64,000 bases of DNA from an uncultured Bacteroidales bacterium (GCA_944322025.1 CALUOH010000009.1:1-64000), one strand, 5' to 3'; counted from the first letter of the stretch, positions 1 through 9,585 are shown. Made by a program: numbers and translations. Notes: generated from the sequence alone by a model not told the origin.

Positions 1-15
1 CGTGGCCGCTCCGTT

Positions 16-122
16 GAGAGTAGGTGTTTTTAACTCTGTTTCACAGTAGGAATAGGTACGGAGTTATGGAGGTGCTTGCTTGGGGCTGGCTGCCCACTGG
101 CTTGAGAGTAGGTGTTTTTAAC
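16..122 (+). repeat. Paired short dispersed repeat, locus 1
   Basis: Two plus-oriented copies of the short repeat, cores at 16-34 and 104-122, both reading GAGAGTAGGTGTTTTTAAC (G in place of the more common C at position 8). Each is followed by CTCTG and a T-rich stretch. The starts are 88 bp apart. They lie in a gap without genes at the left edge of the window (1-400); the rest of that gap shows only the terminator hairpin near 339-367. Confidence 0.85.
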
Positions 123-329
123 TCTGATTTGCATTTGAGGAAAGTGGGGAGATGAGGGGAGGTTCTTCTGAAGATGAGCAGGGGACAAGGATTGTGTACT
201 TGTGGTGAAGGAAGGGATAAAGATGAGGTTTCCGCAAGAGATTAAAGATAATGAGCGGAGGTGGTTCGATGAGATAGATGAGAGGTGAGTTTGTTGGGGT
301 AAAGGGATGGGGAATGATGCTGCGTAGAT

Positions 330-376
330 AACGAAAACGCCGCGCGATTTACTCTTAATCGCGCGGCATTTTGTTT
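330..376 (-). terminator. Terminator hairpin after the TonB-type receptor gene
   Basis: An 11-bp perfect inverted repeat (GCCGCGCGATT at 339-349 and its complement at 357-367) with a 7-nt loop lies just past the stop codon of the minus-strand receptor gene. Both flanks are T/A rich (GTTTTCGTTATC on the minus strand), so it fits an intrinsic terminator. Confidence 0.75.
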
Positions 377-400
377 TGTATGTAGGTAAGGGGATATGGG

Positions 401-2884
401 TTAGAAGTCCATTCCGCTTTCGCTGCCCATGTCACTGTCAGAACTGCCGCCCTGCTGTCTGCGGTCGCCGCTGAACTTCATATTGCCGAAGTTGTAGGTC
501 ACGGAGAAGGATATGAATGTGCCTCGGGAAGCGTACTCCGAGTACTGCCAGAAGTTGTCTCCCCATGTGGTTTCGCGATACCTGCGCGAATTGAGTATGT
601 CGCGGACGGTGAGGTTAAGGTTCAGGGCTTTCTTCAACAGGCTCTTGCGCAGTCCGAGGTCTATGGCGTAGCTTGCCATGCGCCGTCCCTGCGCCACTAC
701 GTCGGGGGAGTGGTAGTGGCCTGTGAGCTGGCCTGAGAAGCCTTTAGGCATGATGAAATTCGCCATTATGCGCGCACTGAATGAGAAGGTGTTCTGCTCT
801 CCGGAGAGGAGGTCGGGCGTGCCGTCGAGGTTTGTATCGTAGTAGACATCACTGAGGTAGGAGTAGTAGCCGTTGAGCGTGGTGGTCAGGTTGAGCCACT
901 TGGTCACCTTGTTTTTGGATACAAGTTCAACTCCGGCGGAGTGTCCTTCTGCTATGTTCTCGAATGTGGAGTACATCACGTCGTCCTCGCCGAGGTAGCG
1001 TACGGAGCGTGCCATGTTGGACATGTGGCGGTAGTAGAGCGATGCGGAGATGGCGTGCTCTTCCCATGTCTTTATGTAGTTGAGTTCCACTGCATCTGCG
1101 TATTCGGGTTCGAGGTAGGGGTTTCCGAAGGAGATGTTGGTCGAGTCGCTCACATCGCGGAAGGCGTTTATCTGCCAGCCGCGCGGACGGTTGATACGCC
1201 GCGTGTAGTTTATCTGTAACTCGTTGTTGTTAGGCAGGGCGTAGGAGAGGAACGCCGTGGGGAATAGCTGGAAATATCGGTTGGGTGTCACGCTGTACGG
1301 GACATCAGCCGCGTCGCGGGTGGAGATGCGTATGTCGGTGTATTCGGCGCGCAGTCCGGCGGAGAAACTGAATTTGCCGAATGTTCCGCCGTATGTGGCG
1401 TAGGCTGCGGCTATGGCTTCGCGGTAGTCGAAGTCGTTGTACTGTTCGAGCTGTTCGGAGCCGTCGGGCGCGACGTTCCATGTGCGGGATGGTGACATGC
1501 GGTTTTGCCACGATGCGCTTACACCGGCTTCGAGGCGCATGGACTCGAGGATTTTGAGAGTGTAGTCGCTCTTGAAGCGTAGCGACTGGCGTCCGGCATC
1601 GGTGTATTGCCGCTGTTCGTATTCGGAGGCGTCGCCCATGTCGACTATCTGCTCATAGTAGTAGTCGTTGTATCGGCGGTTCGTGGAGAATTCGAGTGAT
1701 GTGCGCCAGTCGGAGCCTTCGGATATATCCCAAGCATAGTCGAGCGTGGCAGCGAAAGAGGGGCGGTCGCCGTCCTGTATGTTTGTTTTGCGGTAGACGG
1801 TGGACTCGGTGCCCGTGTCGCGGTAGTCCTCGCGGTTGTAGTTGTTTGTCGTGTTAGAATAGTTGTTTCCGAAGTTGGCCATCAGCGAGAGGCCGAGGGT
1901 GTGGTTTGCCTTGATGTGCCAGTCGAGGCCGCCCCGGAAGAATATGCCCCAATTGCGGCGTTGGCCAATGTCGTCGTTCGAGAGGAAGGAGGTGGTGTCA
2001 GTGCGGTCGGTGCCGGGGGTGAACGAGTAGCGGTCGGTGTAGCGTATGCTGTTCATGTTACGGTAGCGGAAGCCGACGTTGGCGTATGCGTCGAGCTTTG
2101 AGCTGTTGTAGTTGAAGTTCGCGCCGACATTCGCGCCGGGGAGAGAGCCGACGGGGTAGCTTATTCCGGCATTGACACTTCCGAAGTATCCGGCCTCGCG
2201 CTCTTTTTTCAGTACGAGATTGATGATGCCGGCCGTGCCTTCGGGGTCGAACTTGGCGGAGGGGTTTGTGATTAGCTCGACGGACTCTATGGTGCCGGCG
2301 GGCATCTGTTCGAGTATCTGTGCGCGGTTGTCCTCGTTGAGTCCGCTGGGCTTGCCGTTTATCCATACTTCGACGTTGGAGGAGTTGCGCAGGGATATGT
2401 TGCCCTCGTTGTCCACTTCGACGGAGGGTATGTTTTCGAGTACTTCGGAGACTCCTGCGCCGGCGGCTGCGAGGTTCTGGTCGACATCGAAGACTTTTTT
2501 GTCTATCTCGAAGCGCATCTGAGAGGCCTGTCCGACTACCTCGACGGCATCAAGCATCTGCGCGTCTTCGAGAAGTGTCAGTGTGCCTACGGAGTAGACG
2601 GGCTTGTCGTCGGAGAGGGTTATCTGTTTGGAGATGGTGCTGTAGCCTATGAAGGATATTTCGAGGGTGTATTTGCCGGAGGGTACGTGGGAGACGGAGA
2701 AGTTGCCGAGGTCGTCCGTGGTGGAGCCGTAGGGGCCTGAGGTGGTGTCGGAGAGGCATTTCAGTATGACGTTTACGAAACTGAAGGGCTGTTTTTGGTC
2801 GTCTATGATTTTTCCTTTGACGGTTACCGCGCCGAGTGCTGCCATGTATAGTAGTGAAATCAGCAGAAGAAGTGTCCTTTTCAT
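401..2884 (-). CDS. TonB-dependent-type outer-membrane beta-barrel receptor
   Basis: The 827-residue product begins with a signal peptide (MKRTLLLLISLLYMAALGAV). A carboxypeptidase-regulatory-like beta-sandwich follows (about residues 22-110; VKGKIIDDQKQPFSFVNV, DDLGNFSVSHVPSGKYTLEI), then a plug-like domain (about 120-225, with NIPSVEVDNEGNISLR and ITNPSAKFDPEGTAGIINL). The rest is a long barrel of the OMP_b-brl_3 type, ending in alternating aromatic strands and a Ser/Gly/Asp-rich tail. Such proteins sit in the outer membrane and import ligands or assemble surface structures. No SusD-like lipoprotein lies beside it, so a polysaccharide-utilisation role is not supported and the ligand is unknown. 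It is followed by a good terminator. The aroQ start lies upstream on the same strand with a 51-bp gap, so the two may be co-transcribed. Confidence 0.88.
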   Translation of the reverse strand: MKRTLLLLISLLYMAALGAVTVKGKIIDDQKQPFSFVNVILKCLSDTTSGPYGSTTDDLGNFSVSHVPSGKYTLEISFIGYSTISKQITLSDDKPVYSVGTLTLLEDAQMLDAVEVVGQASQMRFEIDKKVFDVDQNLAAAGAGVSEVLENIPSVEVDNEGNISLRNSSNVEVWINGKPSGLNEDNRAQILEQMPAGTIESVELITNPSAKFDPEGTAGIINLVLKKEREAGYFGSVNAGISYPVGSLPGANVGANFNYNSSKLDAYANVGFRYRNMNSIRYTDRYSFTPGTDRTDTTSFLSNDDIGQRRNWGIFFRGGLDWHIKANHTLGLSLMANFGNNYSNTTNNYNREDYRDTGTESTVYRKTNIQDGDRPSFAATLDYAWDISEGSDWRTSLEFSTNRRYNDYYYEQIVDMGDASEYEQRQYTDAGRQSLRFKSDYTLKILESMRLEAGVSASWQNRMSPSRTWNVAPDGSEQLEQYNDFDYREAIAAAYATYGGTFGKFSFSAGLRAEYTDIRISTRDAADVPYSVTPNRYFQLFPTAFLSYALPNNNELQINYTRRINRPRGWQINAFRDVSDSTNISFGNPYLEPEYADAVELNYIKTWEEHAISASLYYRHMSNMARSVRYLGEDDVMYSTFENIAEGHSAGVELVSKNKVTKWLNLTTTLNGYYSYLSDVYYDTNLDGTPDLLSGEQNTFSFSARIMANFIMPKGFSGQLTGHYHSPDVVAQGRRMASYAIDLGLRKSLLKKALNLNLTVRDILNSRRYRETTWGDNFWQYSEYASRGTFISFSVTYNFGNMKFSGDRRQQGGSSDSDMGSESGMDF

Positions 2885-2935
2885 TGTCCTGTTCAGGTTT
2901 TACCTATGCGTTAGACGTGGTTTGGGGCTGAAAGT

Positions 2936-3391
2936 TTAACCTTTGATGCGCGAGATGTGCAGTAGTGCTTCGAGGGCGAGGCGGTAGGAGTCGAGGCCGA
3001 ATCCGCCTATCGTGCCGCGGACGACGGGGGAGAGCAGGGAGGTGCGGCGGAACTCTTCGCGGGCGAATACGTTTGAGATGTGGACTTCGACTACGGGGGA
3101 GGTTATGGCGGCTACGGCATCGGCTATGGCGACGGAGGTGTGGGTGTAGCCTCCGGCATTGAGTATCACGCCGGAGGCGGAGAAGCCCACGCGGTGTAGC
3201 TCGTTGATTATCTCGCCTTCAACGTTGGACTGGAAGTAGGAGAGCGTGACACGTGGGTATGCCGCTCCGAGGTCACGGAGGTATTGCGCGAAGCCTGTCG
3301 TGCCATAGATGGAGGGCTCGCGCAGGCCTGTCAGGTTGAGGTTCGGGCCATTGATTATGGATATGTGCGGATGTGCGGTTTCCGGGGTCAT
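2936..3391 (-). CDS. aroQ: 3-dehydroquinate dehydratase, type II
   Basis: This is the 151-residue type II dehydroquinase that converts 3-dehydroquinate to 3-dehydroshikimate in the shikimate pathway, in the cytoplasm as a dodecamer in known members. The family signature INGPNLN occurs at residues 13-19. The active-site loop holds Tyr29 (EPSIYG), NAGGYTHTSVA is the central motif, and the EVHISN histidine is the second catalytic residue. Length matches the family. The first ATG gives a short N-terminal extension (MTPETAHPH) before the usual first strand. A TACCTTTG promoter box lies about 25 bp upstream of the start. Confidence 0.95.
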   Translation of the reverse strand: MTPETAHPHISIINGPNLNLTGLREPSIYGTTGFAQYLRDLGAAYPRVTLSYFQSNVEGEIINELHRVGFSASGVILNAGGYTHTSVAIADAVAAITSPVVEVHISNVFAREEFRRTSLLSPVVRGTIGGFGLDSYRLALEALLHISRIKG

Positions 3392-3415
3392 AGGTCTGTG
3401 CTGTTACTGTCGTGG

Positions 3416-3447
3416 CAAAGGTACGTTTTTTATGGGGACTGTACAAC
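3416..3447 (-). promoter_or_regulatory. Bacteroidales-type promoter for aroQ
   Basis: On the minus strand TACCTTTG (3423-3416) matches the -7 consensus TAnnTTTG. A TTG (3447-3445) lies 21 nt upstream, as expected for the -33 box. Transcription would start a few bases before the aroQ ATG at 3391. Confidence 0.6.
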
Positions 3448-3513
3448 TGCAGTGCGGACGGATGGGCGAACGGGTGGGGAGGTACTCCGTAGGGTGTCCG
3501 TAGCTGTTCCGTC

Positions 3514-3651
3514 GAGAGTACGTGTTTTTAACCTAAATTTGCAGATTGGGTAGGGCAGGGGTTTGTGGAGGACCGTAGGGGATATGGAGGGGCTGCGGAG
3601 GGTCTCCCTTTGGGCTTCGGAGCTGCTTCGGCGAGAGTACGTGTTTTTAAC
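3514..3651 (+). repeat. Paired short dispersed repeat, locus 2
   Basis: Two perfect plus-oriented cores GAGAGTACGTGTTTTTAAC at 3514-3532 and 3633-3651, 119 bp apart. The first is preceded by CTCCGTAGGGTGTCCGTAG and CTGTTCCGTC, and the second by GGGCTTCGGAGCTGCTTCGGC. These upstream arms recur at other loci. The pair lies in the divergent gap between aroQ and the patatin gene (3392-3834), which otherwise holds only the two promoters. Confidence 0.9.
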
Positions 3652-3750
3652 TCTGTTTTGCATTTGAGGAGGGAATGGGAGGGGAAAACGGGTTATGATG
3701 GGGGAGGCGGGGCTGGTGGAGAGGGCGGGGATGATTTTCATGGGATAAAG

Positions 3751-3782
3751 TTAGGAATTGTGGTTTTAAATGCTTACTTTTG
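3751..3782 (+). promoter_or_regulatory. Promoter for the patatin-DPPIV-MFS-ROK run
   Basis: TACTTTTG at 3775-3782 fits the TAnnTTTG -7 box. TTAG at 3751-3754, 20 nt upstream, is a three-of-four match to the -33 TTTG. It lies 52 bp before the patatin ATG. Confidence 0.5.
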
Positions 3783-3834
3783 CCAGAGGGTATCAGTGTG
3801 ATGCCCGTGACCATGTTCAATTTGGAGTTACAAT

Positions 3835-4704
3835 ATGAAAAGACTATTTATGGTGTTGCTTGCGGCAGTGACGGCACTGTGCGCGGCGGAGGCGCAGAAG
3901 CAGAAGGTGGGGATAGTGCTGAGCGGGGGCGGCGCGCTGGGCTTCGGGCATATCGGGGTGCTGCAAGCCCTGGAGGACAACGGGATTTATCCGACGATAG
4001 TGGCAGGCACGTCGATGGGTGCGCTGGTGGGTGCGATGTATGCCAACGGGCTGAGGCCTCAGGAGATTTTTGACCTCGTGAAGGAGGAGGAGTTTGACCG
4101 TATATCGAAAATCATCACGCCAAGCGGGCTTGGGCGCGGGAGCATGGGTATCTCGAACCACAAGAAGGTGGAGAGCATGCTGAGGAAGTATATACCGTAT
4201 AACAGTTTCGACTCGCTGCGGATGCCGCTGTATGTGTGCGCGGCGAATATAAGCAAGGCTGAGGAGGAGATAGTGCACAGCGGGGGTAGGCTGTATGAGT
4301 ATCTGCTGGCGTCGTCGAGTATCCCGCTTGTGTTTGAGGCTGTGGAGATGGATTCGATGTATTATGTGGACGGGGGTGTGTTCAACAATCTGCCTGCGCA
4401 GGCGATAAGGGGGAAGTGTACGTACCTGATAGGGAGCAATGTGAATCCGGAGAAGTACCGTCCGCCGATAAAGAGCGGGAAGGATGCGGCGGCGCGCTCG
4501 CTGTCGATACTGATTTACGCGAACACGAAGCCGGGGATAGAGCTGTGCGACTTCATGATAGACGTGCCTTCGAACTATTTCTATTCTCCGATGGATTTCA
4601 AGCATTTCTACGAGATATACCAGATAGGCTATAAGGCGGGTCTGGACTATATCAAGGAGCATCCGGAGATAGTGAGGAAGTGCAAGGGGAAGAGGCCTGA
4701 GTGA
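3835..4704 (+). CDS. Secreted patatin-like phospholipase
   Basis: The 289-residue product has an N-terminal signal peptide ending near CAAEAQ. A patatin (RssA/NTE-like) catalytic domain follows: oxyanion motif SGGGALGFGHIGVL (about 30-43), nucleophile elbow GTSMG, and the catalytic-dyad Asp in YVDGGVFNNLPAQ. Patatins are Ser-Asp acyl hydrolases acting on phospholipids or other acyl esters; the export signal suggests a periplasmic or envelope site. It is the first gene of a plus-strand run with DPP-IV, an MFS sugar transporter and a ROK kinase. A second patatin without a signal peptide lies at 12542-13357, so the window has one exported and one cytoplasmic-type paralogue. Confidence 0.88.
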   Translation: MKRLFMVLLAAVTALCAAEAQKQKVGIVLSGGGALGFGHIGVLQALEDNGIYPTIVAGTSMGALVGAMYANGLRPQEIFDLVKEEEFDRISKIITPSGLGRGSMGISNHKKVESMLRKYIPYNSFDSLRMPLYVCAANISKAEEEIVHSGGRLYEYLLASSSIPLVFEAVEMDSMYYVDGGVFNNLPAQAIRGKCTYLIGSNVNPEKYRPPIKSGKDAAARSLSILIYANTKPGIELCDFMIDVPSNYFYSPMDFKHFYEIYQIGYKAGLDYIKEHPEIVRKCKGKRPE

Positions 4705-4766
4705 GGGGTGTTTGCGGGAGCGGAGAAAAAAGGGTAATTTTGCAGGGAAACAATAAGGAAATCACG

Positions 4767-6938
4767 ATGAAAATACGCACACTTTGCATTGCCGTAATGG
4801 CATTAATGGCCTGCGGCGCGGCCGTGGAGGCTCAGAAGACATCACAGGAGTATCTCGAAGCGTTCACGGGGGGTAAGTTCAGCCCGGCGCGCCCGGCGGA
4901 GATGTACCAGATGAACGACGGGAAGCACTATACGGTGCTGTCGGAGGACAAGAAGCGCATAGTCAAATATGAATACAAGACGGGTAAGGAGGTGGGGACA
5001 ATCGTAGACCTCGACAAGACGGATGGCTGCCCGATAGAGGAGATTGAGGGCTACACTTTCGACGCGCAGGAGCAGAAGCTGCTGCTGCATACGGAGAAGA
5101 CCCCGATATACCGCCGCTCGTACACGACGACTTACTATGTGTACTACATAGAGCGCAGGCATATAGAGCCGCTGAGCGACAAGGGGGACAGGCAGAGGGA
5201 CGCGCAGTTTTCTCCGGACGGGCGGATGGTGGCTTTCGCACGGGACAATAACCTGTTTGTCAGGAAGCTGCTGTACAATACGGAGGTGGCGGTGACGAAA
5301 GACGGGGAGACGAACAGGGTGATAAACGGCACGGCGGACTGGGTGTATGAGGAGGAGTTTATGCAGACGCGGTATTTCGCATGGAGCCCGGACAGCAAGC
5401 TGCTGGCATACGTGCGTTTCGACGAGGGAGAGGTCAACCGGTTCTCATTCACAGAGTATGAGGCACCGTACACATCGGAGTACACGTACAAATATCCCAA
5501 GGCAGGGACGGCAAACTCGTCGGTGAGCCTGCATGTGTATGACTGCGAGAACCGCACTACGAGAAAGATGGACGCGGGGGAGGGGAGCGAGATATATTTC
5601 CCGATACTGCGCTGGACTAACAGCAGTGACGCGCTGGCCGTGGTGCGCCTCGACAGAAGCCAGAGGGAGCTTGACCTGCTGAGCGTGAACCCGCGTTCGG
5701 GCGTGGCAACCAGACTGATGGGGGAGAAGGACAAGGTGTACGCCGACTACATGAACCTGCTCCCGCTGCACTTCAACAGCGACAATTCGTTCATCTGCAT
5801 GAGCGAACGGGACGGGTACAGACACCTCTACCTGTTCAACGCGAACGGGTCGTTAGCACGCCAGATGACCAAAGGGGAGTGGGATGTCACCGATTTCTAC
5901 GGATATAACGAGAAGAGCAAGACGGCATATTTCCAAGCTGCAAAGGAGAACCCGGCAGAGCGGCATGTGTACAGCGCGGACAAGAACGGCAACATCATCT
6001 GCCTCGACACTCGCCCCGGCACGCACAGCGCAACATTCACGAAGGACATGAAGATGGCCGTCATGCAGTTCAACAACACCGAGACTCCGGACATATATAC
6101 GCTCACGGACTCCAAGGGGAAGGCGATAAGGACGATAGAGGACAACAGCCGACTTGTTGCATACGCGGATTCGTTCCGTCTGCCGAAGAAAGAGTTCATC
6201 ACGTTCACCACGGCCGAGGGCGTAAAGCTGAACGGGTGGATAGTGAAGCCGGCGGAGATGAAAGAGGGTGAGGAGTATCCGCTCGTGATGGTGCAGTACA
6301 GCGGCCCTAACAGTCAGGAGGTGCTCAACAGGTGGAAGCCCGACTGGGAGCAGTATCTTGCGCAGGAGGGCTATGCGGTGGCCTGCGTGGACGGGCGCGG
6401 CACGGGCGCAAGGGGACGCGAGTTCCGCACATGCACGTACTGGCACTTGGGCAGATATGAGACGGCCGACCAGGTGGGCGCGGCGAAATACTTCGGCACA
6501 CTGCCGTACATTGACGCGGAGCGCATAGGCATCTGGGGGTGGAGCTACGGCGGCTTCATGACGCTCAACTGCCTGACGTTCGGAGAGGGTACATTCAAGG
6601 CGGGCATATCAATAGCACCCGTTACGGACTGGCGGCTCTACAATACAGCTTATACCGAGAGGTTCATGTGCAGGCCGCAGGACAACCCGGAGGGGTATGA
6701 GGAGCATGACCTGATAAAGCACGCGGGCGAACTCGAAGGCAAGCTGCTGCTTGTGCACGGCACGGCAGACGACAATGTGCATTTCCAGCAGTCGATGCTC
6801 TATGTGGAGCAGCTCGTGGAGGCGGGCAAGCAGTTCGAGATGCAGGTATATCCGAACAAGAACCACAGCATACTCGGCCCGAAGACGCGGCTGCACCTGT
6901 ACACCCGTTTCAACGAATTTCTCAAACGCAACCTGTAA
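4767..6938 (+). CDS. Dipeptidyl peptidase IV (S9B)
   Basis: This 723-residue secreted serine peptidase removes N-terminal X-Pro dipeptides. It has a signal peptide (to about residue 23), an eight-bladed propeller, and a C-terminal alpha/beta hydrolase. The propeller contains the DPP-IV glutamate motif ADWVYEEEF that holds the substrate amino terminus. The catalytic triad is Ser593 (GWSYGGF), Asp668 (HGTADDNVHF) and His700 (NKNHS). I chose the ATG at 4767 because it begins the signal peptide; an in-frame upstream start at 4701 would overlap the patatin stop and add 22 non-signal residues. It fits the peptide-scavenging lifestyle common in gut Bacteroidales. It lies 62 bp after the patatin gene and 19 bp before the transporter. 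Confidence 0.95.
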   Translation: MKIRTLCIAVMALMACGAAVEAQKTSQEYLEAFTGGKFSPARPAEMYQMNDGKHYTVLSEDKKRIVKYEYKTGKEVGTIVDLDKTDGCPIEEIEGYTFDAQEQKLLLHTEKTPIYRRSYTTTYYVYYIERRHIEPLSDKGDRQRDAQFSPDGRMVAFARDNNLFVRKLLYNTEVAVTKDGETNRVINGTADWVYEEEFMQTRYFAWSPDSKLLAYVRFDEGEVNRFSFTEYEAPYTSEYTYKYPKAGTANSSVSLHVYDCENRTTRKMDAGEGSEIYFPILRWTNSSDALAVVRLDRSQRELDLLSVNPRSGVATRLMGEKDKVYADYMNLLPLHFNSDNSFICMSERDGYRHLYLFNANGSLARQMTKGEWDVTDFYGYNEKSKTAYFQAAKENPAERHVYSADKNGNIICLDTRPGTHSATFTKDMKMAVMQFNNTETPDIYTLTDSKGKAIRTIEDNSRLVAYADSFRLPKKEFITFTTAEGVKLNGWIVKPAEMKEGEEYPLVMVQYSGPNSQEVLNRWKPDWEQYLAQEGYAVACVDGRGTGARGREFRTCTYWHLGRYETADQVGAAKYFGTLPYIDAERIGIWGWSYGGFMTLNCLTFGEGTFKAGISIAPVTDWRLYNTAYTERFMCRPQDNPEGYEEHDLIKHAGELEGKLLLVHGTADDNVHFQQSMLYVEQLVEAGKQFEMQVYPNKNHSILGPKTRLHLYTRFNEFLKRNL

Positions 6939-6957
6939 CGCAAAAGGATAGAGAGCC

Positions 6958-8256
6958 ATGCACAGTGTAAAACGGGGCAACGTGCTGCCGATAGCCATAA
7001 TGTTCGCGCTGTTCTTCATGATAGCGTTTGTCACGGGGCTTCAAACTCCGCTGGCGGACGTGGTCAAGGGTCAGTTCAGCGGGAACAACGCGCTGTCGAT
7101 GCTCGGCAACCTTGCCAACTTCATAGCGTACCTTTTCATGGGCATCCCAGCGGGGCTGCTCCTGCAACGGATTGGATACAAAAAGACGGCTCTGGCGGCA
7201 GTGGCAGTGGGGTTCATAGGGGTCACAGTGACATACCTGTCGGGGAGAGTGTCGGCAGACCCGTCGCACATAAGTGTCTTCATCACGTATCTCGCCGGTG
7301 CGCTCATATCCGGCTTCTCCATGTGTATGCTCAATACCGTGGTCAACCCTATGCTCAACACGCTCGGCGGGGGAGGTAACCTCGGCAACCAGCTTGTGCA
7401 GTTCGGCGGCGTGTTCAACTCCGTGGCGGCGACCATTGTGCCTGTCACGGTGGGCTACCTGACAGGGGGTGCGCTCAACCCTACCATATCGGACATCTCG
7501 CCCGCGCTCTACACGGCGATGGCAATATTCGCACTGGCGTTTATCGTCATAGCTTTCTCTCGCATTCCAGAGCCTGAGCGACAGGCAGTGTCGAGCCGTC
7601 GGGAGGGAGACAAGCACAGCGCGTGGAGCTTCCGCCATTTCGTACTCGGCATAATAGCCATCTTCCTCTATGTGGGCATAGAGGTGGGAGTGCCCGGCAC
7701 TGCACTCAACTGGATGAAAGACAGCACGAACGGGTTAGGCATGGACGCCGCAGCCGCCGGGACAATAGCGGGGACGTACTGGTTCCTGATGCTGATAGGC
7801 AGACTCATAGGGGGTGCGATTGGTGCAAAGGTGAGCAGCCGCGCCATGCTGTGTACAGTGTCAGCAGTAGCATTGGCATTCGTGGCAGTATCGATGTTCG
7901 CGCCGACAGATGTCAGCGTCATGATGCCCGTGTTTAACAAGGACCTTTCATTTGGCCTGCAAGAGGCACCGATAGGGATAATGTTTCTTGTGCTGGTGGG
8001 GCTATGCACTTCGGTCATGTGGGGCAGCATATTCAATCTGGCAGTCGAGGGGCTCGGACGATATACGTCGTCGGCATCGGGCATATTCATGATGATGGTG
8101 TGCGGCGGAGGTATATTGCCGCTCTTGCAGGGCTATGTGGCTGACGTTGCATCCTACCCGGCAAGCTATTGGGTCATAGTGGCAGCACTGGCCTACCTGC
8201 TGTTTTACGCATTCGCGGGATATAAAAATGTAAACAAGGATATAATCACCGACTAA
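6958..8256 (+). CDS. Sugar MFS transporter (FucP/GluP-like)
   Basis: The 432-residue protein has about 12 hydrophobic segments and matches the FucP/GluP branch of the major facilitator superfamily, proton-linked importers of fucose, glucose or galactose. Visible signs are FFMIAFVTGLQTPLADVVK in the first helix, FMGIPAGLLLQRIGYKKTAL for the conserved helix 2-3 loop, and GGGGNLGNQLVQFGGVFNS in the middle. The ROK kinase starts 13 bp downstream, so import and phosphorylation of a hexose are probably coupled. The exact sugar cannot be read from sequence. Confidence 0.9.
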   Translation: MHSVKRGNVLPIAIMFALFFMIAFVTGLQTPLADVVKGQFSGNNALSMLGNLANFIAYLFMGIPAGLLLQRIGYKKTALAAVAVGFIGVTVTYLSGRVSADPSHISVFITYLAGALISGFSMCMLNTVVNPMLNTLGGGGNLGNQLVQFGGVFNSVAATIVPVTVGYLTGGALNPTISDISPALYTAMAIFALAFIVIAFSRIPEPERQAVSSRREGDKHSAWSFRHFVLGIIAIFLYVGIEVGVPGTALNWMKDSTNGLGMDAAAAGTIAGTYWFLMLIGRLIGGAIGAKVSSRAMLCTVSAVALAFVAVSMFAPTDVSVMMPVFNKDLSFGLQEAPIGIMFLVLVGLCTSVMWGSIFNLAVEGLGRYTSSASGIFMMMVCGGGILPLLQGYVADVASYPASYWVIVAALAYLLFYAFAGYKNVNKDIITD

Positions 8257-8269
8257 ACAACATACCAAT

Positions 8270-9232
8270 ATGGAGAAACCTTATGTTTTGGGCATAGACA
8301 TAGGCGGCCAGACAGCGAAATACGGTATAGTGGACGCGCGCGGCAATGTGCGTGCCCAGTCTGTCACTGTGAGCAACTCACAGTCTTCGGCAGAAGAGTT
8401 TATCAATGACCTTTGTGACGGCATAAAGGCTCTTGCCGGGAAAGAGTATCCGCTCGACCAGATACGCGGCATAGGCGTTGGCGCACCTAACGGCAACTAT
8501 TACACAGGCGCGATAGAGAGTGCGGTCAACCTCACATGGGCGAAAAATGAGCGTGTGGAGCTTGTCAAAATGATGGAGGAGCGTCTCGGAGTGCCGGTTG
8601 CTCTGACGAATGACGCAAATGCGGCTGCCGTGGGAGAGATGACCTACGGTGTGGCACGCGGCATGAAGAACTTCATCATGATAACCCTTGGGACAGGCGT
8701 GGGCAGCGGCATAGTCATAAACGGTGATGTGGTTTTCGGCCATGACGGTTTCGCAGGGGAGCTTGGCCACACGTGCAGCGTAAGGACAAACGGGCGCATC
8801 TGCGGATGCGGTAAGACTGGTTGTCTGGAGACGTATGCTTCGGCCACAGGTGTTGCGCGTACGGCGCGGGAGCTGCTCGAACTGACAGACAGAAAATCCG
8901 TGCTGCGCACTATGCCGGCAGACAATATCACGTCCAAAGATGTGTTTAATGCCGCCATGGAGGGAGACCAGCTTGCAAAAGAGATATTCGAGTTTACCGG
9001 CCGCATACTCGGCGAGGCGTTTGCCGACTTCGTGGCGTTCAGCTCACCGGAGGCGATAGTGCTTTTCGGCGGACTTACAAAGGCGGGAGACCTCATATAC
9101 AAACCCATAGTGGAACATATGAACCTCAATCTTATGCCAATGTGGAGAGGAAAGATAAAAGTGCTTTTCTCGACACTCAAAGAGAGTGACGCTGCCATAT
9201 TAGGGGCGAGCGCACTCGGTTGGGAACTGTAA
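8270..9232 (+). CDS. ROK-family glucokinase
   Basis: The 320-residue ROK kinase phosphorylates glucose or a related hexose with ATP in the cytoplasm. Evidence: the phosphate-binding motif DIGGQTAKYG (10-19), catalytic Asp115 in TNDANAA, the sugar-binding glutamate of GELGH (164), and the ROK zinc motif CGCGKTGC with Cys178, Cys180 and Cys185 plus His167. There is no N-terminal winged helix, so it is an enzyme, not a ROK repressor. It is the last gene of the run and is followed by the long repeat at 9263-9585. Confidence 0.93.
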   Translation: MEKPYVLGIDIGGQTAKYGIVDARGNVRAQSVTVSNSQSSAEEFINDLCDGIKALAGKEYPLDQIRGIGVGAPNGNYYTGAIESAVNLTWAKNERVELVKMMEERLGVPVALTNDANAAAVGEMTYGVARGMKNFIMITLGTGVGSGIVINGDVVFGHDGFAGELGHTCSVRTNGRICGCGKTGCLETYASATGVARTARELLELTDRKSVLRTMPADNITSKDVFNAAMEGDQLAKEIFEFTGRILGEAFADFVAFSSPEAIVLFGGLTKAGDLIYKPIVEHMNLNLMPMWRGKIKVLFSTLKESDAAILGASALGWEL

Positions 9233-9262
9233 AACACAGGCATGCGCTCTATATGTATTAGG

Positions 9263-9585
9263 GTGAGTTCGATATAGGTCTACGGCTTTCCACAGGCGGG
9301 GGCAGGATTAGGTGGATGGACAAGATAAGTATCGTGACGATGAGTTTCCGATTATGATACTTTCTGCAACAATATGGCGCAATGAGACGCGATGGCTAAG
9401 GAGCGGGTAAGGAGAGGGTAGCGGGGAGATAGCTGGAGGGTAGCTAACTGGTCTGTATTAAAGGAGATTATTGACGGGATGCGTACATAATGGGGTATGG
9501 CAGCTGGAGAGTGATGGGTGCATTGGATGGTGTGAGGGTGTATGGAGGGGATGTCGGAATACAGGCGTTGAGTGTTACGTCGAAC
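9263..9585 (+). repeat. Long dispersed repeat, copy A (about 320 bp)
   Basis: This stretch aligns over its full length, with scattered substitutions and few indels, to 20552-20873. Anchors shared by both copies include GTGAGTTCGATATA at the start, GTGACGATGAGTTT, GAGACGCGATGGCTAAGGAG and GAATGC/GATGCGTACA. It begins 30 bp after the glucokinase stop and fills most of the convergent gap before dnaX (9233-9720). No credible reading frame is conserved between the copies; the gap holds nothing else I can identify. It could be a decayed mobile element, a structured RNA or a 3' regulatory element. Confidence 0.8.

Noticed and set aside
16..3651. CRISPR array formed by the short repeats
   Set aside because: Copies occur as pairs 84-119 bp apart at scattered loci and in both orientations, with no regular spacers and no cas genes.
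3844..4662. 272-residue open frame antisense to the patatin gene
   Set aside because: The product is rich in Arg, His and Gln, typical of a shadow frame. The patatin motifs on the plus strand are clear.
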